64,000 nucleotides of DNA from Litorivivens sp041624475 (GTDB taxonomy: Bacteria > Pseudomonadota > Gammaproteobacteria > Pseudomonadales > Spongiibacteraceae), in assembly GCF_041624475.1 (NCBI RefSeq), contig NZ_JBFJUX010000001.1:434001-498000 (forward strand). Direction: 5' to 3'. Both the position numbers and the translations under genes were made by a program. Under the pieces are notes generated by a model. It saw only the letters and a program-made list of their open reading frames with translations, did no database searches and had not been told where the DNA came from. Below, piece by piece: positions 8,117-16,700 of the stretch; within the stretch, counting starts at the first letter, position 1, and each line of letters starts with the position of its first letter.

Positions 8117-9070
8117 TTAATCTCGCTGCAGTCTTGCTTCAATGACATCCATCAGCCGGTCGGCTATGCCGGTATTATATGCCCGGTCGATTTCGCGGAT
8201 ACAAGTGGGGCTGGTCACATTAATTTCGGTGAGGTAGTCGCCGATGATATCGAGTCCCACAAAGATCAGCCCTTTCTCGCGCAGGGTGGGGGCGACCTGA
8301 GTAGCGATCCAGCGGTCTCGCTCGCTCAGGGGCTGGGCCCGCCCGGTGCCGCCGGCGGCCAGGTTGCCGCGGGTTTCGCCACTGGCTGGAATGCGCGCCA
8401 GACAGTAGTCGACGGGTTCGCCGTCGATCAGCAGTATCCGCTTGTCGCCGTCGCGAATTTCGGGGAGATAGCGCTGAGCCATGATCGTTTCCTGACCGTG
8501 GTGGGTCAGGGTTTCGATAATGACGCCCAGATTGGGGTCATTGGGTCCAATCCTGAAGATTGAGGCGCCGCCCATGCCGTCCAGCGGCTTGAAAATAACG
8601 TCACCGTGCTCGGCGTGAAAAGCGCGCAGGCGTTTGGCGTTGCGGGTAACCACCTGTGGCGGGATGCATTGGGGAAACTGGGCGGCAAACAGTTTTTCGT
8701 TGCAGTCGCGCAGGCTCTGGGGGCGGTTGACTACCAACGCGCCCTGTTTTTCCGCAATCTCCAGTATGTGGGTGGCGTAGAGGAATTCGTTGTCGAAGGG
8801 CGGGTCCTTGCGCATGAGAATGACGTCGAGTGAGCCCAGCAGGCAGTCTTCCGTCTCGCCCAGTTCGTAGTAATGATCAGGGTTTTCAAAGACTTGCAAT
8901 TGCTTCGCCGATCCGTAGGCTTTGCCGTCGGCGACGTAGAGGGCGTCGGGGGTAAGGTAGTGCAATTGCCAGCCGCGGGCGCTGGCGGCCCAGAGCATGG
9001 CCAGGGTGGAATCTTTCTTGTAGTGGATGCGGTCGATGGGGTCCATCACCACGCCAAGTTTAATCGTCAT
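8117..9070 (-). CDS. gshB: glutathione synthetase
   Basis: A 317-residue ATP-grasp enzyme joining gamma-glutamylcysteine to glycine. Visible are the N-terminal LGVVMDPIDRIHYKKDST, the RKDPPFDNEFLYATHILE segment, the ATP-grasp lysine in VIFKPLDGMGGASIFR, and the C-terminal metal site GLDIIGDYLTEINVTSPTCIREID. Length and motifs match E. coli GshB. It lies 9 bases upstream of the TonB3-like gene on the same strand and is divergent from pilG. Confidence 0.97.
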   Translation of the reverse strand: MTIKLGVVMDPIDRIHYKKDSTLAMLWAASARGWQLHYLTPDALYVADGKAYGSAKQLQVFENPDHYYELGETEDCLLGSLDVILMRKDPPFDNEFLYATHILEIAEKQGALVVNRPQSLRDCNEKLFAAQFPQCIPPQVVTRNAKRLRAFHAEHGDVIFKPLDGMGGASIFRIGPNDPNLGVIIETLTHHGQETIMAQRYLPEIRDGDKRILLIDGEPVDYCLARIPASGETRGNLAAGGTGRAQPLSERDRWIATQVAPTLREKGLIFVGLDIIGDYLTEINVTSPTCIREIDRAYNTGIADRLMDVIEARLQRD

Positions 9071-9319
9071 TGTCTCAATCGCCTGCCGTCAGCAAGGGGT
9101 GTCGGGTCGGTGGGCTAACTTACGGCCTCCATGGCTGGCTGGCAAGTCATATTGCCGGGTGGCGGCTGACACAGGCCTGTAGCATACAAGCGATAAACTG
9201 TTGGCTGCCCTCAAGTTATGGATTAAAGCTGAAATCCGTGTTAAACAGGAAAGCTGGCTGGAACAATAATAAGGCTCGTCGCCCAATGCGGGCGCGGGGC
9301 CCTGTGTCAAGGTGACTCA
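9071..9319. promoter_or_regulatory. divergent gshB / pilG intergenic region
   Basis: A 249-base gap that must hold the promoters for gshB (minus) and the Pil-Chp operon (plus). An AAGGTG ribosome-binding site precedes the pilG ATG. No confident promoter hexamers or coding sequence were seen. Confidence 0.5.
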
Positions 9320-9706
9320 ATGGAAGCAAATTTCGAAAACCTGAAAGTTATGGTAATCGACGACAGTAAAACCATTCGTCGTACCGCGGAAACCTTGCTC
9401 AGCAAGGTCGGTTGTGCGGTAATTACTGCCACAGATGGATTTGATGCTTTGGCAAAGATTGCCGATTCAAAACCAGACATCATATTTGTTGATATCATGA
9501 TGCCCCGGCTGGACGGTTACCAGACCTGTGCGCTGATCAAAAACAATACTGAGTTCAAGAAAACGCCGGTGATTATGCTGTCCAGTAAGGATGGTCTTTT
9601 CGACAAGGCGAAGGGGCGCATTGTCGGTTCTGATCAGTATCTGACCAAGCCTTTCAGCAAGAACGAATTGCTGGAAGCGATACAGTCCCACGTGGCTGCG
9701 GCATAA
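9320..9706 (+). CDS. pilG: twitching motility response regulator PilG
   Basis: A 128-residue stand-alone CheY-like receiver. The acidic pocket is IDD near residue 14, the phosphoacceptor is Asp58 in IIFVDIMMPRLDGY, and the conserved Thr/Ser and Lys are in IMLSSKDGLFDKAKG and YLTKPFSK. In Pseudomonas PilG promotes pilus extension and cAMP synthesis when phosphorylated by ChpA. It is the first gene of the Pil-Chp operon, preceded by AAGGTG. Confidence 0.95.
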   Translation: MEANFENLKVMVIDDSKTIRRTAETLLSKVGCAVITATDGFDALAKIADSKPDIIFVDIMMPRLDGYQTCALIKNNTEFKKTPVIMLSSKDGLFDKAKGRIVGSDQYLTKPFSKNELLEAIQSHVAAA

Positions 9707-9736
9707 GAATAATAATTCTGTCTATGGAGAAGTAAA

Positions 9737-10102
9737 ATGGCTCGAGTGTTGATTGTCGATGACTCGCCGACGGAGACCTACAAAATTTCCCAGATGCTCA
9801 GCAAGCACGGTTACGAAGTGCTGACGGCTGAATCGGGGGAGCAGGGCATTGAGCTGGCCCGCTCTGAAAAACCCGATGTTGTGCTGATGGATATTGTCAT
9901 GCCCGGCATGAATGGTTTTCAGGCTACCCGTCAGCTGAGCAACGATGCTGCCACCAGCGCCATACCGGTGATTATTGTCACCACCAAGGATCAGGAAACC
10001 GATCGTTTGTGGGGTAAGCGCCAAGGCGCCAAAGGCTATCTGACCAAGCCGGTGGATGACAGCACACTGGTCAAGACTATCAAGTCGGTAATGACCGCCT
10101 GA
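9737..10102 (+). CDS. pilH: twitching motility response regulator PilH
   Basis: A 121-residue CheY-like receiver with phosphoacceptor Asp52 (VVLMDIVMPGMNGFQ), IVDD at the acidic pocket, and Thr/Lys in IIVTTKDQETD and YLTKPVDD. In Pseudomonas PilH acts opposite or in parallel to PilG, favouring retraction or draining phosphate from the kinase. It follows pilG by 30 bases with a GGAGAAG-like ribosome-binding site before the ATG. Confidence 0.94.
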   Translation: MARVLIVDDSPTETYKISQMLSKHGYEVLTAESGEQGIELARSEKPDVVLMDIVMPGMNGFQATRQLSNDAATSAIPVIIVTTKDQETDRLWGKRQGAKGYLTKPVDDSTLVKTIKSVMTA

Positions 10103-10118
10103 GCGCTTGGATTTCAAC

Positions 10119-10661
10119 ATGCAGTTGCCTGAAGAACCCTTTGCCCAGCTAGTTGCCCTGGCCAACCACAGTGTTGCGGTAGCCCCTGGCCTGCCCCAGC
10201 AGTACGACATTGTACCGGAGTGGACGGGCATTTCCTTTGAGCTGGGCGGTGTCCGCCTGGTCGCCCCGATGGGGCAGGTCACCGAAATTCTCACTTTGCC
10301 ACCTTATACCCGGCTGCCCTCCGTTCAGGACTGGGTACGCGGCGTTGCCAATGTTCGCGGCCGACTGCTGCCACTGATGGATATGGAGGCCTTTCTGGGT
10401 GGCGCGCTGGATCGCACCCGCAAGTCCCATCGCGTACTGGTGCTGGAAATGGGGGAGTTCTACAGCGGCCTGATCGTCAGCAGTGTTCGCGGTATGGAAA
10501 CCTTTCCGGTTGATCAATACAGCCCCGATATGCCTGAGGGTATACCGGACGTGCTCAAACCCTACATCGACGGTGCCTACGCTCAGGAAGAGGGTTTGCG
10601 AGCGGTATTCAGTCCTGAAAAACTGATTCAGGACGACAGATTTTATAACGTGGCGGCCTGA
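10119..10661 (+). CDS. pilI: chemotaxis coupling protein PilI (CheW domain)
   Basis: A 180-residue CheW-domain adaptor that would couple the PilJ receptor to the ChpA kinase. The CheW core includes FELGGVRLVAPMGQVTEIL, VRGVANVRGRLLPLMDMEAFLGG and SSVRGMETF. I prefer the ATG at 10119; a TTG at 10107 in the same frame is possible but lacks a ribosome-binding site. The region starts 16 bases after pilH. Confidence 0.9.
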   Translation: MQLPEEPFAQLVALANHSVAVAPGLPQQYDIVPEWTGISFELGGVRLVAPMGQVTEILTLPPYTRLPSVQDWVRGVANVRGRLLPLMDMEAFLGGALDRTRKSHRVLVLEMGEFYSGLIVSSVRGMETFPVDQYSPDMPEGIPDVLKPYIDGAYAQEEGLRAVFSPEKLIQDDRFYNVAA

Positions 10662-10725
10662 GGGCCGTTGTTGGGGAAACATAAAAGCAACAAAGCTAGA
10701 GTCTATACGGCCTGGAGTCCGGATA

Positions 10726-12804
10726 ATGAAATTAAGTAAAGACAGTGGCGTGTCGCGCTTGCGCGGGAATCGCTCCATCAGTCTGTTTATTGTGCTGATG
10801 CTGATCGGCTTTATCGGGGCGGGTGTCAATGCGTACTTCGTTCTGCGCGATGCCAGTTTTGATCAACGTTACCTGGAGCTGGCGGGTGATCTGCGATTGT
10901 ATACCCAGCAGATTGAGACCAGCTCGCGGGAGGCCGCGGCCGGTGACGCAGAAGCTTTTGAGGCTTTGGCCGAAGCCCACGATCGTTTTGAGGCGGCACA
11001 GACGGTGCTTGAGCGTGGCAGTAACGACCTGCCTTCTCCGCGCGAACTGCTCAGTGGCGAGCTGGCGGCGGTGGACAGCGTCTGGGAGCGGGTCAGTGAG
11101 GCGGTCCAGACCATTGTTACCAACAAAGAGCGGATTATCTTTCTGCACGAAGTTGCCCTGACTCTGAACGAGTCGATTCCTGTACTCCAGCAGGAATACA
11201 ACAACGTCGTGGAGATTCTGCTCGACCGCAATGCACCCGCTGACCAGGTGGCAGTAGCCCAGCGCCAGTCCTGGCTGGCAGAGCGGATTGCGCGGAACGT
11301 CGACCGCATGCTTGAAGGTGGTCAGGATGCACCGATCGCCGCCGACCAGTTTAATATCGATGCGAGTACCTTTGGTACAGTTCTGCGCGGCATGATTGAA
11401 GGCAACCCCGCGATGCAGGTCAGCCGGGTGCGCGACCCCGAAGCCCAGCAGAGTCTGCAGGAAATCAGCCAGCTATTTGAGTTTGTTGCCAGCTCGGTTG
11501 ACGATATTTTCCAGGCTTCCCCCAGCTTGCTGGAAGCGACCACTGCGGCGGAGTCCATCATCGTGGATGCGCCGAAAGTGCAGGAAGCGACCAACCAGTT
11601 GTCCACGGCTATCGACAACCTCGAGGACAAGCGGCTGTGGTCGACGACCACCATTCTCGGCTTTGTGATTCTGATCCCCATCTCGCTGGCCCTGCTGGGT
11701 ATCCAGTCGTTCCGCAACACCCAGGAGCGCCTGCAGGAAACAGCTCAGACCAACGAGCGAAACCAGAACGCGATCCTGCGTCTGCTCGATGAACTGGCCG
11801 ACCTTGCGGACGGTGACCTGACGACCACGGCGACGGTATCGGAAGATTTTACCGGCGCCATCGCCGACTCTATCAACTACACCATCGACCAGCTGCGGGT
11901 GCTGGTTTCGCAGATTAACGACACGGCGCTGCGGGTATCCACCGCCGCCCAGAACTCTCAGCAGACAGCCCTGACCCTGGCCGAGGCCTCCGAGAACCAA
12001 GCGCAGGAAATTGCCGGTGCATCGGCGGCGGTGAACGAGATGGCGGTGACCATCGACCAGGTATCTTCAAACGCGGTTGAATCGGCGGCGGTTGCGAAGC
12101 GCTCGGTATCGATCGCGAATACCGGCGCGGAGATGGTACAGAACACCATCAAGGGCATGGACAATATCCGCGAGCAGATTCAGGAAACCTCGAAGCGGAT
12201 CAAGCGACTGGGTGAATCGTCCCAGGAGATCGGGGATATCGTATCGTTGATTAACGACATCGCCGACCAGACCAACATCCTCGCACTGAATGCCGCGATC
12301 CAGGCCTCTATGGCTGGTGATGCGGGTCGAGGCTTCGCGGTTGTTGCGGACGAGGTACAGCGCCTTGCGGAACGTTCCTCTGGTGCAACCAAGCAGATTG
12401 AAGCACTGGTTAAAACCATCCAGTCGGATACCAACGAAGCGGTTATCTCGATGGAGCAGACCACCACGGAAGTGGTGCGCGGTGCTCGCCTGGCCCAGGA
12501 CGCCGGTGCGGCGCTGGAAGAGATCGAGAAGGTATCCCAGGAACTGGCGGAATTGATCCAGAACATCTCGAACGCGGCGCGGCAGCAGGCGGCATCCGCC
12601 GGCCATATTTCCAACACGATGCATGTTATCCAGGAAATTACCTCGCAGACGTCGGCGGGCACCACAGAAACCGCGCGCTCGATTGGTAACCTCTCCGAGA
12701 TGACCGACGAATTGCGCCGCTCGGTGGCGGGTTTCAAGCTGCCACAGCAGGAGTCTGCGCTATCTACTGAAGAAGAACAGGACGGTATTGCTGAGGAAGC
12801 CTGA
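10726..12804 (+). CDS. pilJ: type IV pilus methyl-accepting chemotaxis receptor PilJ
   Basis: A 692-residue receptor with two membrane helices (about 18-38 and 303-325) enclosing a PilJ-type periplasmic domain, a HAMP-like region, and a cytoplasmic signalling domain. The hairpin tip reads IADQTNILALNAAIQASMAG and is followed by GRGFAVVADEVQRLAERS, the standard receptor signature. In Pseudomonas PilJ senses surface contact and activates ChpA. The Gln/Glu-containing helices flanking the tip are candidate methylation sites for PilK and ChpB. Length is close to Pseudomonas PilJ (682). Confidence 0.95.
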   Translation: MKLSKDSGVSRLRGNRSISLFIVLMLIGFIGAGVNAYFVLRDASFDQRYLELAGDLRLYTQQIETSSREAAAGDAEAFEALAEAHDRFEAAQTVLERGSNDLPSPRELLSGELAAVDSVWERVSEAVQTIVTNKERIIFLHEVALTLNESIPVLQQEYNNVVEILLDRNAPADQVAVAQRQSWLAERIARNVDRMLEGGQDAPIAADQFNIDASTFGTVLRGMIEGNPAMQVSRVRDPEAQQSLQEISQLFEFVASSVDDIFQASPSLLEATTAAESIIVDAPKVQEATNQLSTAIDNLEDKRLWSTTTILGFVILIPISLALLGIQSFRNTQERLQETAQTNERNQNAILRLLDELADLADGDLTTTATVSEDFTGAIADSINYTIDQLRVLVSQINDTALRVSTAAQNSQQTALTLAEASENQAQEIAGASAAVNEMAVTIDQVSSNAVESAAVAKRSVSIANTGAEMVQNTIKGMDNIREQIQETSKRIKRLGESSQEIGDIVSLINDIADQTNILALNAAIQASMAGDAGRGFAVVADEVQRLAERSSGATKQIEALVKTIQSDTNEAVISMEQTTTEVVRGARLAQDAGAALEEIEKVSQELAELIQNISNAARQQAASAGHISNTMHVIQEITSQTSAGTTETARSIGNLSEMTDELRRSVAGFKLPQQESALSTEEEQDGIAEEA

Positions 12805-12830
12805 CACCAGATGCTGTCCGGGTGAGCGTA

Positions 12831-13694
12831 ATGTGGTCGCAGAACAACATGGCTGAGGTGAGGCAGGAACAACTGGGGCGATGGCAGGCCGTGCTTGAGG
12901 CGCAGACTGGCATCAACCTCAAGCAACACCAGCATATTCTGACGAAAGGGCTCAAACCCTGGCTGCAGGACATGAGCGAGGCGGAGGCCGAGGACGCGCT
13001 TAAGCAGCTGGAAGAAAATCCCTGGCACGGCCTGGGAGGGTGGCTGATTGACCATCTTGCGGTTAAGGAAACACGGTTTTACCGCACGCCGTCAGCCTAT
13101 CGGATTCTCGCCCGCTACCTGCAAAAGCGCTTGGATCTTGCCGCCAAAAATGGCGACAAACTGGTTCTGGATATGTGGAGTGCGGGCTGCTCCACGGGCG
13201 AAGAGGCCTATACCATGGCCATGATCGCAAGCAACCTGATAGAGACGGCGAGCCAGCAGGCCTATTTTGGTGTTATCGGCAGCGATGTCAGCAACGCCGC
13301 CGTGAAAGTTGCCCGGCAGGGAACCTACCATGTTCGGCGGGTGCAGGAACTGCCGGAAACACTGCGCGAGCGCTACATGCAGGTGGGGCAGGGGCTGAAT
13401 TATCAGGTGGTGCCGAAACTGGCTTCCAGGGTGTGCTTTATCCAGTCCAACTTGCTGGACCCGAAAAGCACTCCGCGCTCTGCGATGGACGTCATTTTCT
13501 GTCAGAACGTAATGGTGTATTTCCGGTCCTGGCGTCAGCGTCAGGTGCTTGACAGTCTGGTTAGCCGGCTGAAGCCGGGAGGGATTCTGTTGATCGGGCC
13601 CAGTGAAGGGGCGGGTTGGAGTCATCCCGATCTGGTCCGCAGGGGGGGCGACAATGTGCAACTGTTTGAGCGCCGCCGCGACGGCAAAACATAA
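12831..13694 (+). CDS. pilK: CheR-type methyltransferase PilK
   Basis: A 287-residue S-adenosylmethionine-dependent protein-glutamate methyltransferase expected to methylate PilJ. The N-terminal helical domain carries ETRFYRTP; the SAM-binding part has MWSAGCSTGEEAYTMAM, ASDVS-like GSDVSNAAVKVARQGTY, and VIFCQNVMVYF. The start is uncertain: ATG at 12831 has GGGTGAG upstream at good spacing, while GTG at 12822 in frame adds three residues. It lies between pilJ and chpA as in Pseudomonas. Confidence 0.92.
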   Translation: MWSQNNMAEVRQEQLGRWQAVLEAQTGINLKQHQHILTKGLKPWLQDMSEAEAEDALKQLEENPWHGLGGWLIDHLAVKETRFYRTPSAYRILARYLQKRLDLAAKNGDKLVLDMWSAGCSTGEEAYTMAMIASNLIETASQQAYFGVIGSDVSNAAVKVARQGTYHVRRVQELPETLRERYMQVGQGLNYQVVPKLASRVCFIQSNLLDPKSTPRSAMDVIFCQNVMVYFRSWRQRQVLDSLVSRLKPGGILLIGPSEGAGWSHPDLVRRGGDNVQLFERRRDGKT

Positions 13695-13706
13695 GATGAG
13701 AATACA

Positions 13707-16700
13707 ATGACTGAACGTCGCGATTACGTAGGCCTGGATTGGGTCGCCGGTGAGATTGCGGAGTCGCTGCAGGCGGCCAAGACTGCCCTGCAGTCCTATA
13801 TGGACGACCCCAATGACAGCACCCGGCTGCATTTCTGTCTGGCCCATATTCACCAGGTGCAGGGTAGCCTGCAGATGGTGGAGTTTTTCGGTATTGCCCT
13901 GCTGGCCGACGAAATGGAGCGGCTGGTCAATGCGGTGCTCGACCGCAAGATTCCCGATTCCCTGCTCAGTGATGCTCTGCAGGCGCTTAAACGCTCGCTG
14001 GATGAGATGCCCCGCTATCTTGAAAAAGTGCAGCAGGCGCACCGCGAGTTTCCGGCGGAACTGATTCTGGCATTGAATGAATTGCGCGCCGTGTGCGGCG
14101 AGCCGCTGATGTCTACCAGCCGCGTATTTTCGCCCGACCTGGCTAACGGTACTCGTCCCAGTGAGGAACCCTTGCAACTGGGCGAGGCGGAGTTCCTGGA
14201 TGTGGCAAAAAAGCTGCGCCAGATGTATCAGGTTGCCCTGTTGGGCTACTACCGTGGGCACGAGCAGCGCAAGAACCTCAACTACATGGCCAAGGTTTGC
14301 GCAAGAGCGGCCAAAATCTGTCGCGGCTACCCCGTGCAGGACATGTGGGTTGTCTGCATTGCCCTGCTCGAAGGTCTGCTCAACAACTCCATCTACAGTG
14401 GTTTTGCCGTGCGCAGTCTGTTGCGTCGCATCGACCGGGAGATTCGGCTGTTTGTCGAGGCTGGCCCGGCGGTGCTGGGGCGACCGCTGCCTGAAGCGCT
14501 ACTGCGTGACATGCTGTTCTATGTTGCCAACAGCAAGGCGACGTCGAACTATATCCGCGATGTCAAAAAGCGCTACAACACCAGCGCCAGCTTGCCTGCG
14601 CTCGACAGCGGTGACAGCCACGAGGCGCTTGCCGGTGTTCGCGGTGCCCTCGCCACGGAGCTAAACCAGATTGCTGGCCGCCTCGAGGGTGGTGACTTCA
14701 CTGCAGATACCCGTCTGCAGCTCGGGCAGCTGGTTCAAACCTCGGCGGTGCTGGGCCTGACCCAGGAATACCAGAAACTAAACTCCCTGCTACAACGGAC
14801 TCCGGACGATATTGGCGCAGATGCCGCACTGGCGACAGAGCTGCGTCAGGTGGCGGACGCCCTGGGGGAGAGTCCGTCACAGACAGGCGCTGTCGGGCTG
14901 TTCAACGACAGCGAAGAAGCCCAGCAGCAGCTGGACCGAGCCTATCTGGCGGTGGTGCGGGAGTCGCGCAATGGCCTGGAACTGGCCAAAGAGGCGGTCG
15001 TTAATTTTGTTGCCAACCAGTGGCAGGCCGACTACCTGAAAGAATTGCCCGAGCTGCTGGGCAGCATCAGTGGCAGTCTGCTGTTGGCGGAACTGCACCG
15101 TGCCGCACGCGTACTGGAGGCCTGTCGCGCCTTTGTCAGCGAGCAGTTGCTGGAAGATCCGCACACGCCGGATTGGCAGACTCTGGATGCACTGGCTGAT
15201 GCCCTGACATCGGTGGACTATTATCTCGAGCGCTGCGCCAGCGATTTCAGTCACACCGACGCCGAGGTGCTGGTGCTTGCCGAGCGCTGTGTGGGGCAGC
15301 TGGGTTATCCGGTGGAAGGCGGGGGTGATAAAGCACCTGTTCAGGACGGCGAGAAAGATAGAGCGGAGCCGGCACCGGAACATGAGCCTTTCCCGGAGTC
15401 GTCAGCAGTCGCTGACAACGTAGTCGACATGGCTGCGGCGACTGAGCCAGAGCCAGACCCTGCCGCTGAATCGGCGCCGGCAGCTGACGGGCTTGGTGAA
15501 GAAGAGCAGCCTGCGGTCGACGACGAACTGGTGGAAATTTTTGTCGAGGAAGCCGAGGAGGTGCTGGACACCCTGCGTGAATTCCGCCCCGCCCTTGACG
15601 ACACGCCCGAAGACGAAGAGGCGCTGGCCGAGCTTCGGCGTGGTTTCCACACCCTGAAAGGCAGCGGCCGCATGGTGCAGGCCACACAGATTGGTGAGCT
15701 GGCCTGGACCGTGGAGAATCTTCTGAATCGCGTGGTTGAAGGGCGTTTCAGTCTGGATGCGGCGCGACTGAATCTGATTGATCAGGTGATGGCGCTGCTG
15801 CCCTCCATGATTGACGCGTTCAAGGTCGGCAAGACAATCGACGCCGAGCAGGTCAAGCGTCTCGCCGGCCAGGCCGAAGCCCTGGCGGCGGAGCAATCAC
15901 CCGACCTGTCGGCCTTTACCGAGGCCGAACCTGAGCTCGCATCCACTACCAGCCCCGACAGCGACGATACCCTGTCGGAGATTTTCGTGTCAGAGGCGCG
16001 CATTCACCTGCAGATGCTGGAAAACTTTCTGGCCCGCGCCGAAGCTCCGATTGAAGTGCCTGACGGCGTCCAACGTTCACTGCACACCCTTAAGGGTGCG
16101 GCCAATATGGCAGAGATGCAGGACATTGCCCGGCTGATCTCGCCATTGGAAAGCTACATCAAAGAGATGCGTGCCCTGCGCCATGTGGCTGATGTCGACG
16201 CCCTGATGCTGCTACGCGACGCCAGTGGTGCCGCCGCTGTGGCCATCGATCGCATTGAACTGGGCGAGCCCGAGCAGGTGTCCAATCTCGATGTGCTGCT
16301 GCAGCGTATCAGCAGTCTGCACCAGCGGCTCTTGCTCAATGCTCAGGACGATGAGAGCAAAGACAGCGAGCAGCAGCTGGCGCCGGGCGAGCTGGACGGT
16401 TTTCTCGTTTCCACCGGCGAAACCCTGGCTGCGGTCGAGCACACGCTGGCCAACTACGCCGACGCTGCCAGCCTGCACCGACTGGCGGAAACCTGTGGCC
16501 AGATTGCCCGGCGCGCCGAAAGTATTTCAAACCTGGACGCGATCGCCGAGCTGGCCGATGCCTTGGCCGAGGTGATGAAGGCCGCACGCGGACCGGTGCC
16601 TGAAGAGGCTATACAGCTCTGTCAGGCGGGCGCTGAAGCTCTGGACGGCATGCTTAATCAGCTGGCGGCGGAGCAGAAGCCTCAGGAAGATGCGGAGTTG

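Noticed and set aside
9200..9240. FliA (sigma-28)-like promoter before pilG
   Set aside because: TCAAGTTA and GCTGAAAT resemble the motif but the spacing is about 9 bases instead of about 11 and both hexamers are poor matches.
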